The notes: generated by a model from the sequence alone, not told the origin. Positions 1 to 9,532 are shown, numbered from the stretch's first letter. The stretch is 64,000 bases of DNA from Chloroflexota bacterium (GCA_029265355.1 JAJUJL010000002.1:248001-312000); one strand, 5' to 3'. A program made the numbers and translations.

Positions 1-453
1 GCCAACACGATGCCTGGCCTCAGCGGCAGGCTGAGTCCATTCTTGCACGCTGTCGCCTATATTTACCTGTTAGTGGAATGGGTCCTGGCATGGGGGAAAG
101 ATGAGCGCTGGTTTATGTGGACCGCGCTGCTCACGATTGTAGTCACCAACCTGGCTGCCTACCGCACCGCGACAACGAATTTTGTGATGATGTTGCCGGT
201 GCTGTTTGTCATTTTCCGCACCTGGGAAGCGCGCTGGAAGCGCGCTGGCAAGCTGGCTGTGTGGCTGTCGCTGATCATCCTCAGCGTCGGCCTGTGGGGG
301 TTATTCCTGGCAACCGTACAAGGAAACGAGGAAGCGGCAGCCATGTACATCCCTCTCCCATTCCTGTGTTTATTTGGTTTGTGGTGGGTGCGCTGGTGGT
401 ATATCCACCCTCCCAGGGTGCTGGTTGATGAGATCATCGAGCGTTTCAGATGA
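1..453 (+). CDS. C-terminal part of a polytopic membrane protein, GT87/DUF2029-like (partial)
   Basis: The frame is open from the window edge, so the gene starts upstream and only about 150 C-terminal residues are visible. These form about four hydrophobic segments with short basic loops (WEARWKRAGK) and end in VLVDEIIERFR. The TATTNFVMMLPVLF segment resembles the tail of GT87/DUF2029 polyprenol-phosphate-dependent mannosyltransferase-like proteins, which fits the GT87-like gene that follows. A TGA stop is followed by 80 noncoding bases. Family assignment is an inference from a weak tail signature. Internal ATG codons, such as the one at 10, are unlikely to be the true start. Confidence 0.6.
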   Translation, partial: ANTMPGLSGRLSPFLHAVAYIYLLVEWVLAWGKDERWFMWTALLTIVVTNLAAYRTATTNFVMMLPVLFVIFRTWEARWKRAGKLAVWLSLIILSVGLWGLFLATVQGNEEAAAMYIPLPFLCLFGLWWVRWWYIHPPRVLVDEIIERFR

Positions 454-533
454 TAACTGGCAAATCAAGGAAAAATCGCTAAGGAGGCAGGCATCCTCCT
501 CCACCGTACAAGCCCATTTTTCAATCATCACCC

Positions 534-1376
534 GTGAACGGATGGGATTTTTCGATCTTCTGGCAGGCAGGTAGAGCGGTGCTGTTGCACCAGGATCCAT
601 ACCTGGTGAAAAACTTTTACTACCCGCTGCCGTTTGCTTACCTGATGGCGCCTTTGGCATTGTTGCCGCAATGGCCGGCATTTTTCTTGTGGCTGGGCGT
701 CAACCTGGTGTTGCTGTTCACGCTGCTCCGCCGACGGGCGCTGCATTGGCTGCTGTATGCACCTGTACTGCATCAGCTTTCATCTGGACAGATTGAATTG
801 GTTTTATGGGCCATGGCGCAAGTGCTTCAGACCGGTTGGAAATCCGCGATGGTTGGGGCATTGATAACGCTTAAACCGCAAGCTGCGCTGATATATTTGC
901 CCTGGCACATGATACAGTGGTGGCGCAGCGACAAACGCACCTTCGGGTGGTGGTTGGTATTTACTGCGCTTCTGTGGGCACTCCCAATGCTATGGCAACC
1001 CAAGTGGCTGTTCCACTGGCTGGATGCCAAGCCGGATGTGAATGTTGCTTCAGCGAGCAATAGCCCGGGAATTTTTTCATTGCTCAGCATAGCTCCCTTC
1101 GCCTGGCCATTGGTAGCTCTGGTAGGGCTGGGGATTTTCATTTGGGGGCAATGGCAGCGCAAAGAAGTTGCGCGGGCGTGCGCTGTATTGGGTTCTCCGT
1201 TGGGATTATTCTATTCAACCATGCCCCTGCTCGACTGCGCACCTGCCCGTTGGATGGTGCCTGCCAGCCTGGCGGCAGCGGGACTGTCTTTGTGGGTAAA
1301 AAATTTCATTCCTTTCGCCAGTTTGCCCATCCTGGTCATGCTATGGCATCTCAAGCTGAAAAGCCAAGCCGATTGA
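534..1376 (+). CDS. GT87/DUF2029-like membrane glycosyltransferase, apparently lacking its first membrane helix
   Basis: The 280-residue product opens directly with WDFSIFWQAGRAVLLHQDPY. This is the D-F...G.DPY stretch that in GT87/DUF2029 proteins follows the first transmembrane helix and contributes the acceptor/donor Asp. A YPLPFAYLMAPLALLP segment typical of the family follows, then about seven more hydrophobic helices. GTG at 534 is the only plausible start. The frame is closed by TAA at 480-482, leaving no room for an N-terminal helix. The gene is therefore either a naturally short family member or N-terminally truncated. It overlaps the next gene by 34 bases, so the two are probably co-expressed. 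The substrate cannot be told from sequence. Confidence 0.65.
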   Translation: MNGWDFSIFWQAGRAVLLHQDPYLVKNFYYPLPFAYLMAPLALLPQWPAFFLWLGVNLVLLFTLLRRRALHWLLYAPVLHQLSSGQIELVLWAMAQVLQTGWKSAMVGALITLKPQAALIYLPWHMIQWWRSDKRTFGWWLVFTALLWALPMLWQPKWLFHWLDAKPDVNVASASNSPGIFSLLSIAPFAWPLVALVGLGIFIWGQWQRKEVARACAVLGSPLGLFYSTMPLLDCAPARWMVPASLAAAGLSLWVKNFIPFASLPILVMLWHLKLKSQAD

Positions 1377-2908
1377 GTGAGTTGTTGCCGCAACTCGCCA
1401 AATATCCGCGCCCAGAAATCCTGCTGATCCTGCTGGCATTGGCTGTGCGCTTGATTGGGGTGCAGACGCGCCCTTTGTGGTACGATGAGGCGTTCGCCGT
1501 TCTCTTTGCCAGGCAGGGAACAGCCGCCATGCTCGAGGGAACGATCAGCCCGGCGAACGAAGCCAGCGCTGGCTCTGCGGCGGACGTGCATCCGCTGTTG
1601 TATTACACCCTTCTATACGGGTGGATGCAGGTTTTTGGCGATTCGCCAGTCTCGGCACGCTCGCTTTCGATCATCATTGGCGTCGCCTCAGCCTTGACAT
1701 TGTATACACTGGTCGCTGCAATGCTTGGCAGGCGAATCGGGCTGGCAGCCGGCTTTGTTGCGGCGGTGTCCCCATTTCAAGTGCATTACTCGCAAGAAGT
1801 GCGCATGTACGCCTTGATGGGCTTGCTGGTGATTGGCGCTGGCCTGGCGGTGCAGCAAGCCATAAAAAAAGGCGGTTTGCGTTTTTGGATTCTTTTTTCT
1901 CTGCTGGCGGCTTTGGCGCAGTACACGCATAACCTGGCTGGTGTGCACATGGCTGCGCTTGCCGCAACAGCGCTGTTTACACGCCAGAAAAAACACATCC
2001 TGGGAATCATCCTGGCCGGATTGGGCAGCCTTTTTCTCTATCTGCCATGGTTGGTGCGATTGCCTTCCCAGCTAGCGCGAGTGGGCGCAGGGTACTGGAC
2101 AGAGCGACCTGGAGCAGACCGGTTGGTAACGACGCTGCTCACCTATGTCACTAACTTGCCGCTCGAGGGTGTGTGGTTGATCACTGGTTTGTTCGCGGCG
2201 ATGTTGGTATTTTCGCTGGCAACCTGGCAGACCATTCGCCTGGTTGTGCGATCTCGCTCAGAACCGGGCGTCATTGGCGGCCTATGGCTTGCCTGGATGG
2301 CATTCTCGCCAGCCCTGGCGCTGTTTGCCATCTCTCAATGGCGACCGGTGTACATCGAGCGCGCTCTGCTTCCTTCTGGCGCTTTTTTTCTGGGCTGGTT
2401 AGCTTGGGCGCTATTTGCGACGAAAATGCCTGCGCCGGTGCGCGTGTTCTCGAGCCTGGTTCTGTTGCTTGGCATGTTGATCGGCTTGTTCAGCCATTGG
2501 GGATACCGGGGATTCCCCTATGCGGACTTTCAAGGCATAGGACAAATACTCGAAAGTCGACTGCGCGTTGGCGATACGGTTTTGCACTCCAACAAATTGA
2601 GCGCCATACCGATGATTTACTATGCGCCCGGTCTATCCCAACATTATCTGCCCGACCCGCCCGGCAGCGGCTCGGACACACTGGCGCGATCAACCCAGCG
2701 TGTGCTGGGACACCTGGCAGAAGAGAGCATCGCCTCAGCCACGGCGCAGAGCCAACGAGTTTGGTATATCATTTTCAAACAGGCTGTAGAAGAGTATCGC
2801 CAGGTTGGATATGAGACGCATCCTGACCTGGATTGGTTAGAGCGGCATTTTGACCTTATAAATCTCGAAAGTTATTCAGACTTGCAGGTGTTTCTCTTTG
2901 AGCGCTGA
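1343..2908 (+). CDS. GT39/PMT-type membrane glycosyltransferase (ArnT-like)
   Basis: This 521-residue integral membrane protein has the hallmark of the PMT_2/GT39 family. An acidic pair sits in the first extracytoplasmic loop (LWYDEAFAV, D48-E49), followed by the HPLLYYTLLYGWMQVFGDS...ARSLS segment and many helices. Such enzymes move a sugar from a polyprenyl-phosphate donor to an acceptor on the outer face of the membrane. The start is ATG 1343. The longer open frame upstream overlaps the preceding gene and contains no family sequence. The soluble C-terminal part (about residues 400-521) is extracytoplasmic. The gene is part of the 1-7623 operon and overlaps the next gene by 11 bases. Confidence 0.85.
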   Translation: MASQAEKPSRLSELLPQLAKYPRPEILLILLALAVRLIGVQTRPLWYDEAFAVLFARQGTAAMLEGTISPANEASAGSAADVHPLLYYTLLYGWMQVFGDSPVSARSLSIIIGVASALTLYTLVAAMLGRRIGLAAGFVAAVSPFQVHYSQEVRMYALMGLLVIGAGLAVQQAIKKGGLRFWILFSLLAALAQYTHNLAGVHMAALAATALFTRQKKHILGIILAGLGSLFLYLPWLVRLPSQLARVGAGYWTERPGADRLVTTLLTYVTNLPLEGVWLITGLFAAMLVFSLATWQTIRLVVRSRSEPGVIGGLWLAWMAFSPALALFAISQWRPVYIERALLPSGAFFLGWLAWALFATKMPAPVRVFSSLVLLLGMLIGLFSHWGYRGFPYADFQGIGQILESRLRVGDTVLHSNKLSAIPMIYYAPGLSQHYLPDPPGSGSDTLARSTQRVLGHLAEESIASATAQSQRVWYIIFKQAVEEYRQVGYETHPDLDWLERHFDLINLESYSDLQVFLFER

Positions 2909-4541
2909 ATTGAGATGGTGGGCGATTAGGCGGAGGGAATGGCTGTGGTTAGTCATTGCCAGCCTGGGCATTGTTCTATTAAGCTCATCAGCCTATCTGG
3001 TGGGTTACCAGGCAGAGAACAGCCAGCTCGTTTTCAGCGGGGCGGTGGTGGACCGCATGGATTACTCCGTTCACCTGGCGAGCATGCACCTTGGGGAGCG
3101 CGGCGAATGGCGGTACCGCTTGCGCTTCACCGATGAACCACATCAGGGAGCGTACGTAAAGTCCGCTTATATTTTCCTGGGACATGCAGTGCGCTGGCTA
3201 AGGCTGAGCCTGCCCACCGGCTATCAACTGGCGCGCATCAGCTTTGCTCTCTTGCTGTGTTGGCTGGTATATCTGCTGGCAGCCTGGATGTTCGATGAGA
3301 TTGCATGGCGCAGGCTGGCCTGGGCGTTGGTGGTCGCGGGCGGCGGGCTTGGCTGGCTGCAGTCAGCATTGGGCTGGGTACCACAGCCCGACCTGTCGCC
3401 GATCGATTTTTGGCTCGTGGATGCCTATGTCTTTTTCAGTATGATCGCTTTTCCCCATTTCCTGGCAGTCTCTGCGCTGGTCATACTGATCATCTTGATC
3501 GGCGTGAGTTATTTGATCAGGCCGGCGCGCTGGCAATGGCCTGTTGCGGTGTTGTTGGCGTTGGTGATGCAATGCATTCAACCCTATGCGCCAATCCTGC
3601 CAGACCTGGCCCTCCTGGGAGCATTTCTGCTCCATGCAAGGCGGTTTCCAGGAGAGCGGTTGAGAGGTGCGCTCTTCCTGGGATCTTTTGGATTGATGCA
3701 GATTCCGTTAGCCTGGTACAACCTGGCAGTATTTTCGCGTGGCTCGGATTGGGCAGATTTCGCCCAGCAAAATATTACGCTGTCTCCGCCCGCGGTGTAT
3801 TATGTGTGGGGATTTGCTCCATTCTGGATACCTGCAATTGCGGGTGCGTTTGGATGGCTCTGGCGCAGCGCTGCCGCGCAACCGGATCCAGACGTTAGCC
3901 AAAAGGGGGTTCGTGAAGTGCTGATGGCTGCCATGCTCGCCTGGTCGCTGGGGGCGCTGCTATTGGCGTATTCCCCGACCAGCCTTCAGCGACGTTTCTT
4001 ACTTTCATACACAATACCACTTGGGTTGCTTGCCGCGAATGGGGTACGCAATATGTTTACACCATGGCTGATGAGGCAGGCGCCTGGCTGGTTGCGCGGT
4101 CGTCCGATGCTGCTGCCGGCATTGATCGTCGCAGTGACGTGCATTTATTCGCCAGTCCTTGCCCTGGGTCAAAGCCTTTACGTGGCAACACGCCCGGCTG
4201 AGCTGTTCGATCCTGTGGCATGGATCCAAGCCGCCGATTGGTTGCAGCTAAACGCTAGCGAGGATGACACTGTACTGGCTACAGAGCAACTCTCACGGTT
4301 GATCGCTGCCAGAACTGGCTTACCTGTGTTCTTTGGTCATCCCATGGAAACTTTGCACTATGCAGAGAAGGCCAATCAGGTGGAGATGTACCTTGCCGGT
4401 GAAATCGACTCGCAATGGTTACAGGCGACGAATGTGCGCTGGGTGGTGTTCACCGCCCGAGATCGAGCGTTGATTGAGGATGCTGTGCTGCGCCTGGTGT
4501 TTGCGCGCCAGGGGGTGATGATTTACGAGGTTTTGCGGTGA
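2898..4541 (+). CDS. Polytopic membrane protein, GT-C-like, paralogue of the gene at 35837
   Basis: The product has 547 residues and about 11-12 hydrophobic helices. It starts at TTG 2898, inside the end of the preceding gene. An acidic motif follows the first helix (VDRMDYSVHLASM, D52/D55), a position used by GT-C glycosyltransferases for catalysis. The later NITLSPPAVYYVWGFAPFW segment and the C-terminal GHPMETLHYAEKANQ segment match NLTLSPPWWDIALSLSPAL and GHPFETVDAQTEKK in the protein encoded at 35837, so the two are paralogues. No named family is recognised with certainty. A role in building surface glycans is inferred from neighbours. Confidence 0.75.
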   Translation: MSAELRWWAIRRREWLWLVIASLGIVLLSSSAYLVGYQAENSQLVFSGAVVDRMDYSVHLASMHLGERGEWRYRLRFTDEPHQGAYVKSAYIFLGHAVRWLRLSLPTGYQLARISFALLLCWLVYLLAAWMFDEIAWRRLAWALVVAGGGLGWLQSALGWVPQPDLSPIDFWLVDAYVFFSMIAFPHFLAVSALVILIILIGVSYLIRPARWQWPVAVLLALVMQCIQPYAPILPDLALLGAFLLHARRFPGERLRGALFLGSFGLMQIPLAWYNLAVFSRGSDWADFAQQNITLSPPAVYYVWGFAPFWIPAIAGAFGWLWRSAAAQPDPDVSQKGVREVLMAAMLAWSLGALLLAYSPTSLQRRFLLSYTIPLGLLAANGVRNMFTPWLMRQAPGWLRGRPMLLPALIVAVTCIYSPVLALGQSLYVATRPAELFDPVAWIQAADWLQLNASEDDTVLATEQLSRLIAARTGLPVFFGHPMETLHYAEKANQVEMYLAGEIDSQWLQATNVRWVVFTARDRALIEDAVLRLVFARQGVMIYEVLR

Positions 4542-6112
4542 GACGCAGGGATCTACTCTTCCTTTTCCTGGCGGGTTTGCTGCTGTCGCTGGTTGTCAGC
4601 AGCTTCCAGAGCTCTCCGGGTTACATGGATGCTGAGTACTACTTCAGCGGAGGCATGCAGCTTGCCACTGGACGGGGATTTTCGGAGCCCTTTTTGTGGA
4701 ATTACCTGGATGATCCCCAGTCAATACCGCGCGCCTCTCACGCCTATTGGCTGCCCCTGGCCTCGCTGCTCGCCGCCGCCGGCATGGTGGTGACTGGATC
4801 GTCGTCATTTTGGGCTGGGAGAATATTCTTTCTGTTCCTGGCAGGATTGTTGCCGGCAGCGACCACCTGGCTGGCATGGGAGCTGCTCCAGAAACGCTCG
4901 CAAGCTCTGTTTGCAGGTTGGTTGGCGTTATTGCCAGGTTTTTATTTGCCATACCTGGCGACGACCGACACCTTCAGTTTGTATGCCTTGCTCGGGGCCG
5001 CCTGGTTCATGATGACGGGGCGGATTGCGCGCAACCAATCGACGGATCGCCTCCGTTGGGCGAAGGTGATTGCTATGGGGATTATTGCTGGCTTGATGCA
5101 CCTGGCGCGCGCCGATGGCATCCTCTGGTTGGGGATGAGTTGTTTGTTCGTCCTGATGAATCCAGGCTCCGAGAACAAGAGCCGGCTGCGGGATTGGCTT
5201 CTGGTTGGGATAGGTTACTTACTGATCATGGGGCCATGGATGGTGCGCAACCTGGTGGAGTTTGGTTCACCGCTGGGGACAGCGGCTACCAGGATGCTGT
5301 GGTTAGTGGATTATGATGACCTGTTTATCTATCCCGCCAGCCAGCTTACGCCACAGCGCTGGATCGCGCAGGGGATTGGCAGCATCGTCCAAACCCGTAT
5401 CACAGCATTGGGAGCCAATCTTCAATCTTCCCTGGCCGTGCAGGGTTCAATTTTCCTGGCGCCGCTGATGATCCTGGGGGTATGGAGGCTGCGCGAAGAT
5501 GTGCGTGTCAGGTATGGTGTGCTATCCTGGGCGCTTTTGCTGGGCTTGATGAGCTTCGTATTTCCGTTTGCCGGCGCGCGGGGCGGATTTTTTCATGGCG
5601 GCGCGGCTGTTCAACCCCTGTTTTGGGCAATGGTCCCAGAAGGGTTGGATGGATTTATCGCCTGGGGCGCAAGGCGGCGAGGCTGGGATGAACGCCAGGC
5701 AGGAATATTTTTTCGCCCAGCGATTTTGTTGTTGACGATGACCCTGACACTCTATCTAAGCGCGACCAGGCTTGGCTTCGGCTCTCAGGGCGCGGGCTGG
5801 GATAACAGCCACGAGCGCTATGTGCGCATCGATGAGCAGCTTGCGCGGCTGGGTGTCCAGCCCGGCGATCGGGTGCTGGTGAATAATCCGCCTGGCTATT
5901 TCGTGGCTGCCCGGCGGGAGGCAATGGCAATACCGGATGCTGGCCTGGAAGAGCTGAAGTCAGTTGCTGCTCGCTATCAAGCGCGTTACGTTCTGCTCGA
6001 AGCCAACCATCCACGCGATTTCAATGAGCTTTACCATTTTCCAGGAGACAGGCCTGGCCTGAGGTATCTCACATCTTATGAAGACACCCGCATTTTTCGT
6101 ATTGAACCGTGA
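4538..6112 (+). CDS. GT39-like membrane glycosyltransferase
   Basis: The 524-residue polytopic protein starts at a GTG that overlaps the upstream TGA (GTGA), which suggests translational coupling. After helix 1 comes PGYMDAEYYFSGGMQLATGRGFSEPF (D31 and E33), a typical GT39-like first-loop motif with two acidic residues and a Y-F-GG pattern. A HAYWLPLASLL segment follows. About ten further helices precede a soluble tail of roughly 100 residues. This pattern fits lipid-linked-sugar-dependent transferases acting outside the membrane. The acceptor and sugar are unknown. It ends in a GTGA overlap with the next gene. Confidence 0.75.
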   Translation: MRRRDLLFLFLAGLLLSLVVSSFQSSPGYMDAEYYFSGGMQLATGRGFSEPFLWNYLDDPQSIPRASHAYWLPLASLLAAAGMVVTGSSSFWAGRIFFLFLAGLLPAATTWLAWELLQKRSQALFAGWLALLPGFYLPYLATTDTFSLYALLGAAWFMMTGRIARNQSTDRLRWAKVIAMGIIAGLMHLARADGILWLGMSCLFVLMNPGSENKSRLRDWLLVGIGYLLIMGPWMVRNLVEFGSPLGTAATRMLWLVDYDDLFIYPASQLTPQRWIAQGIGSIVQTRITALGANLQSSLAVQGSIFLAPLMILGVWRLREDVRVRYGVLSWALLLGLMSFVFPFAGARGGFFHGGAAVQPLFWAMVPEGLDGFIAWGARRRGWDERQAGIFFRPAILLLTMTLTLYLSATRLGFGSQGAGWDNSHERYVRIDEQLARLGVQPGDRVLVNNPPGYFVAARREAMAIPDAGLEELKSVAARYQARYVLLEANHPRDFNELYHFPGDRPGLRYLTSYEDTRIFRIEP

Positions 6113-7623
6113 GCGCTCGAATGGGTGAAAGCCCAGGATCGAAGTTCAGCTATACCCGGCTATGGCTGGTTGGTTTGCTGGCGGCGGGCTTATCCCTGGG
6201 CATGTACTTGATTTTTAGTGATTTTGGGAGAGGCCCCGGCTTTCCGCTCGATGACGCCTGGATACACCAAACCTATGCCCGCAACTTTGCTGAGCGCGGC
6301 GAGTGGGCTTATTTTCCGGGTGAAGCTTCGGCAGGTTCGACATCACCGCTGTGGTCGGCGCTGCTCGCGATCGGGTACTTAATCAGCCAATCACCTTATG
6401 CCTGGAGCTATCTGTTGGGATTTTTGACCCTGGCAGGCGTGTCTGTCATGGGGGCATTGCTGGTTGGTAAAGCCACCAGGGCCTCTGGCGTGGAGCTGCC
6501 TTTGGTTGTGCTGTGGGCTGTCACCGCTGGCTTTGCCCTGGAATGGCACCTGGTTTGGGCGGCCGGCTCCGGAATGGAAACCCTGCTGGCTACGCTGATC
6601 GCGCTCGTTGTCCTGAATACGCTACAGGCTCGACCGCGCTGGTTCTACGCCGGAGGGCTGATCGGCTTGGGCATCTGGATCAGGCCCGATTTGTTGACGC
6701 TTCTCGGCCCGGCGTTGATGGTTTTGGCGCTCTCCGACAGCCCAGGCAGGCTGAAGCTGGGGCATATCGGGCAGCTCATTGGCGGGTTTGCTGGATTCTT
6801 TTTCCCTTACCTTGCATTCAATCGCATGCTGGCAGGGAGCTGGTGGCCGAATACATTCTACGCCAAGCAAGCCGAATATGCGATCGAACTCCAGTCGCCC
6901 TGGGTGGCGCGTGTGCTTGAACAGGCAATACTGCCATTGACTGGAGTCGGGGCTATCCTGCTTCCCGGTTTTCTCTCTGTGGTCCTTGTCGGTTTGCGGC
7001 GTAAAAATTGGGCTTTGCTCGCCAGTGTGTTGTGGGCAGTGGGCTATCTGGTGTTGTACGCCTCCCGATTACCGGTCACTTACCAGTATGGGCGCTATGT
7101 CATGCCCATGATGCCGGTGTACTTCGCCCTCGGAATGGCAGGCATGTGGGGGATAGTGGCGCATCTATCTGCTGGGTTGTGGTTGCGTGTCGCCCGGCAA
7201 GTTTGGATGCTCTCTGGCGTGATCGTGCTGGCGGTATTTTGGTTACGAGGGGCGCAGGTTTACCAGCGAGATGTCGCACTGATCGAGGAGGAGATGGTCG
7301 CTTCGGCGCGCTGGATTGCGCAGCATACACCCGCCAACGCCCTGGTCGCAGCGCATGATATTGGTGCCCTGGGATATTTTGGTCAAAGAAGGCTGATTGA
7401 CCTGGCTGGATTGGTCTCTCCTGAGGTGATCCCCTTTATTCGCGACGAGACCAGGCTGGCCGCTTTTCTGGATGAGAATAAGGCAGACTACCTGGTAACT
7501 TTTCCCGGATGGTACCCCGGGCTGATCCAGCATGGAGAACTGCTTTATGTGTCCGGTGGACAGGTTGCACCCGCGATTGGTGGAGAAAATATGAGGGTTT
7601 ACCGATGGCGGATTTCTCGGTAA
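6109..7623 (+). CDS. AftB-like GT-C membrane glycosyltransferase
   Basis: The 504-residue polytopic protein starts at GTG 6109 in a GTGA overlap; ATG 6121 is an in-frame alternative. The first loop holds FPLDDAWIHQTYARN (D48-D49), then SAGSTSPLWSALLAIG and later GSGMETLLATLIALV. This set is characteristic of the arabinofuranosyltransferase-like GT-C family, whose best-known members act on decaprenyl-phospho-sugars. A short soluble C-terminal domain includes HDIGALGYFGQRRLIDLAGLV. It is the last gene of the first glycosyltransferase operon and is followed by a promoter for the two-component genes. Confidence 0.75.
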   Translation: MSARMGESPGSKFSYTRLWLVGLLAAGLSLGMYLIFSDFGRGPGFPLDDAWIHQTYARNFAERGEWAYFPGEASAGSTSPLWSALLAIGYLISQSPYAWSYLLGFLTLAGVSVMGALLVGKATRASGVELPLVVLWAVTAGFALEWHLVWAAGSGMETLLATLIALVVLNTLQARPRWFYAGGLIGLGIWIRPDLLTLLGPALMVLALSDSPGRLKLGHIGQLIGGFAGFFFPYLAFNRMLAGSWWPNTFYAKQAEYAIELQSPWVARVLEQAILPLTGVGAILLPGFLSVVLVGLRRKNWALLASVLWAVGYLVLYASRLPVTYQYGRYVMPMMPVYFALGMAGMWGIVAHLSAGLWLRVARQVWMLSGVIVLAVFWLRGAQVYQRDVALIEEEMVASARWIAQHTPANALVAAHDIGALGYFGQRRLIDLAGLVSPEVIPFIRDETRLAAFLDENKADYLVTFPGWYPGLIQHGELLYVSGGQVAPAIGGENMRVYRWRISR

Positions 7624-7666
7624 GATAGTATGCGTTGAAAAGGATTATGGGTAGCAAATCTGTAAG

Positions 7667-7695
7667 TTGTCCGATGGGTTTGATTATGCTATACT
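7667..7695 (+). promoter_or_regulatory. Sigma-70-type promoter for the two-component operon
   Basis: TTGTCC at 7667-7672 and TATACT at 7690-7695 are separated by 17 bases. The -10 box ends 38 bases before the ATG of the response regulator at 7734. Confidence 0.6.
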
Positions 7696-7733
7696 GACCA
7701 AAGTTGGGTCATCTGGGAAGTCAGGTGTGTGCT

Positions 7734-8435
7734 ATGAGAGAGATCTCTATTGTGATCATAGATGATCATCCACTGTTCAGGCAGGGGGTTGCGGATGCGC
7801 TTACGCTGGAACCAGATTTGAAAGTGGTGGGTCAAGCAATTGATGGTGAGGCTGGTCTGAATCTTATTCGTGAGACCTTGCCCCTGGTAGCTATTGTGGA
7901 TGTCAATTTGCCTGGCCTCAACGGTCAGCAGGTCACACGCCAGGTGGTAACGGAGCGATTGCCAACGCGAGTGATCTTGTTGACAGCGTATGATGATATG
8001 CAGCAAAAGATCCATTCGATGCGGGTTGGCAGCGCCGCTTATTGTACGAAAGATATCTTGCCAGAAGATCTTGTGAAGGTGATACGAGCAGTAGCTGCTG
8101 GTAAGTACGTGGTGAGCGATCAGGTGTTGGATATCTCGGGATTAGATCGTTGGCTGTCTGTTCACACCGAGACGGCTGGTAGAGCTTACAGCGACCCGGG
8201 TGAGCCCTACCAACCGCTTTCTAATCGTGAAATGGAAGTATTGGCGTGTGTGACACGCGGATTGAGCAACAAGGAGATAGCGAACCAATTAGGTATCAGC
8301 CACCAGACGGTAAAGAATCATGTCACGGCCGTGCTCCGCAAGCTTGGCGTCGAGGACCGCACCCAGGCCACGATCTATGCCTTGAAACGTGGTTGGGTGC
8401 GACTGTACGATGATGGATCACCCTCTGAGGAGTAA
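7734..8435 (+). CDS. NarL/DegU-family response regulator
   Basis: The 233-residue protein has an N-terminal receiver domain (acidic pocket D10-D11, phospho-acceptor D56 in VDVNLP, conserved Lys in YCTKD) and a C-terminal LuxR-type helix-turn-helix (LSNREMEVLACVTRGLSNKEIANQLGISHQTVKNHV). It would bind DNA when phosphorylated by the kinase encoded just downstream. ATG 7734 is preferred over an in-frame TTG at 7704 because the receiver fold begins at residue 4. The pair lies directly upstream of the pilin and Tad genes, so pilus control is a reasonable guess, though nothing in the sequence proves it. Confidence 0.92.
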   Translation: MREISIVIIDDHPLFRQGVADALTLEPDLKVVGQAIDGEAGLNLIRETLPLVAIVDVNLPGLNGQQVTRQVVTERLPTRVILLTAYDDMQQKIHSMRVGSAAYCTKDILPEDLVKVIRAVAAGKYVVSDQVLDISGLDRWLSVHTETAGRAYSDPGEPYQPLSNREMEVLACVTRGLSNKEIANQLGISHQTVKNHVTAVLRKLGVEDRTQATIYALKRGWVRLYDDGSPSEE

Positions 8436-8442
8436 TTCAGGT

Positions 8443-9504
8443 ATGACTAAAGACCCAAACGGACACGCTGAAGAAAATCCCTTGGAATTACTGCGCACCA
8501 AACTTGAGCAAGAATTGGAGCAAACGCGCAAGGAGCTGAAAGAAATCGACTTGATGCTGGAGCAAAGCCAATTAGAGGTTGGCAAACTCGCGCAGCGCAA
8601 TGCCTCAATCAGCGCACATCTGCAACAGGTGCAAAGCCAATTCGACAGCATACCGCGCACCGATATTCGCATGGCGTATGATTCAGCTTTGGACGCCCAA
8701 CAACGCTTGTTTGTGATGCGCGGCCAGTTGGAAAAATTGCAAAGCGACCAGAACCACCTGGGGCGCTATGCCGCAATTCTCGAGCGCGTGCTCGGCGTGC
8801 TTCAAGGGGGAATAAGCGGCGATGTTCGACCCAGAGTTTCTTCTTCCACCGTGGAGGCGGTGGAAATGATGGTACAAGCTCAAGAAGCTGAGCGCCAGCG
8901 ACTATCGCGCCAGATGCATGACGGACCTGCCCAGGCGCTGTCCAATTTCATTCTTCAGACCGAGATCGCTATGCGGCTTTTCGACCTGGATCAAACGAAG
9001 GCTCGGGAGGAACTTTCGAACCTAAAAAGCTCGGCAACAAGCACTTTCACGAAGGTGCGTGACTTCATCTTTGAGCTGCGTCCGATGATGCTGGATGATT
9101 TGGGTCTGCTGCCAACCCTGAAACGATATATTGAGGCTTTCAAGGATCAGACCAAAGTCGATACCCGCCTGGCGTCCACCGGAATTGAGCGGCGGCTAGA
9201 GTCGTATATCGAGGTGATGATCTTCCGAGCGATCCAGGAGCTTCTAAACAACGCGGTGCGCCACAGCCAGGCGACGATGATCAAGGTGCAGGTGGACATG
9301 AGCGATACGCAGGTGAAGGTAATTGTGGATGATAATGGCAAGGGATTTGACGTGAGCTTGATTGACGAGCGGGGAAATATGGGGATCAAGCTGATCCGAG
9401 AGCGAGCGGAGATGCTCGGCGGATTTATGGAAGTGGACAGCGTGATCGGCGAGGGGACGCGGATCACCTTCCAACTGCCCGTTTCAGCGGCTGCCTTTAC
9501 ATAA
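8443..9504 (+). CDS. DegS/NarX-type histidine kinase, cytoplasmic, with coiled-coil sensor region
   Basis: The 353-residue protein has no transmembrane helix. Residues about 10-110 are heptad-rich coiled coil (ELLRTKLEQELEQTRKELKE...). A HisKA_3 dimerisation domain follows, with phospho-accepting H159 in RQMHDGPAQ, then a HATPase_c domain with the N box (ELLNNAVRHS), G1 box (VDDNGKGFD) and G2 box (GNMGIKLIRERAEMLGG). Start ATG 8443 has GAGGAG ten bases upstream. It sits 7 bases after the response regulator and is surely its partner. With no membrane or classic sensor domain, it probably senses a cytoplasmic signal or a partner protein through the coiled coil. Confidence 0.9.
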   Translation: MTKDPNGHAEENPLELLRTKLEQELEQTRKELKEIDLMLEQSQLEVGKLAQRNASISAHLQQVQSQFDSIPRTDIRMAYDSALDAQQRLFVMRGQLEKLQSDQNHLGRYAAILERVLGVLQGGISGDVRPRVSSSTVEAVEMMVQAQEAERQRLSRQMHDGPAQALSNFILQTEIAMRLFDLDQTKAREELSNLKSSATSTFTKVRDFIFELRPMMLDDLGLLPTLKRYIEAFKDQTKVDTRLASTGIERRLESYIEVMIFRAIQELLNNAVRHSQATMIKVQVDMSDTQVKVIVDDNGKGFDVSLIDERGNMGIKLIRERAEMLGGFMEVDSVIGEGTRITFQLPVSAAAFT

Positions 9505-9532
9505 TTGCAAGGCAAATTTCATAAATTGGCTA

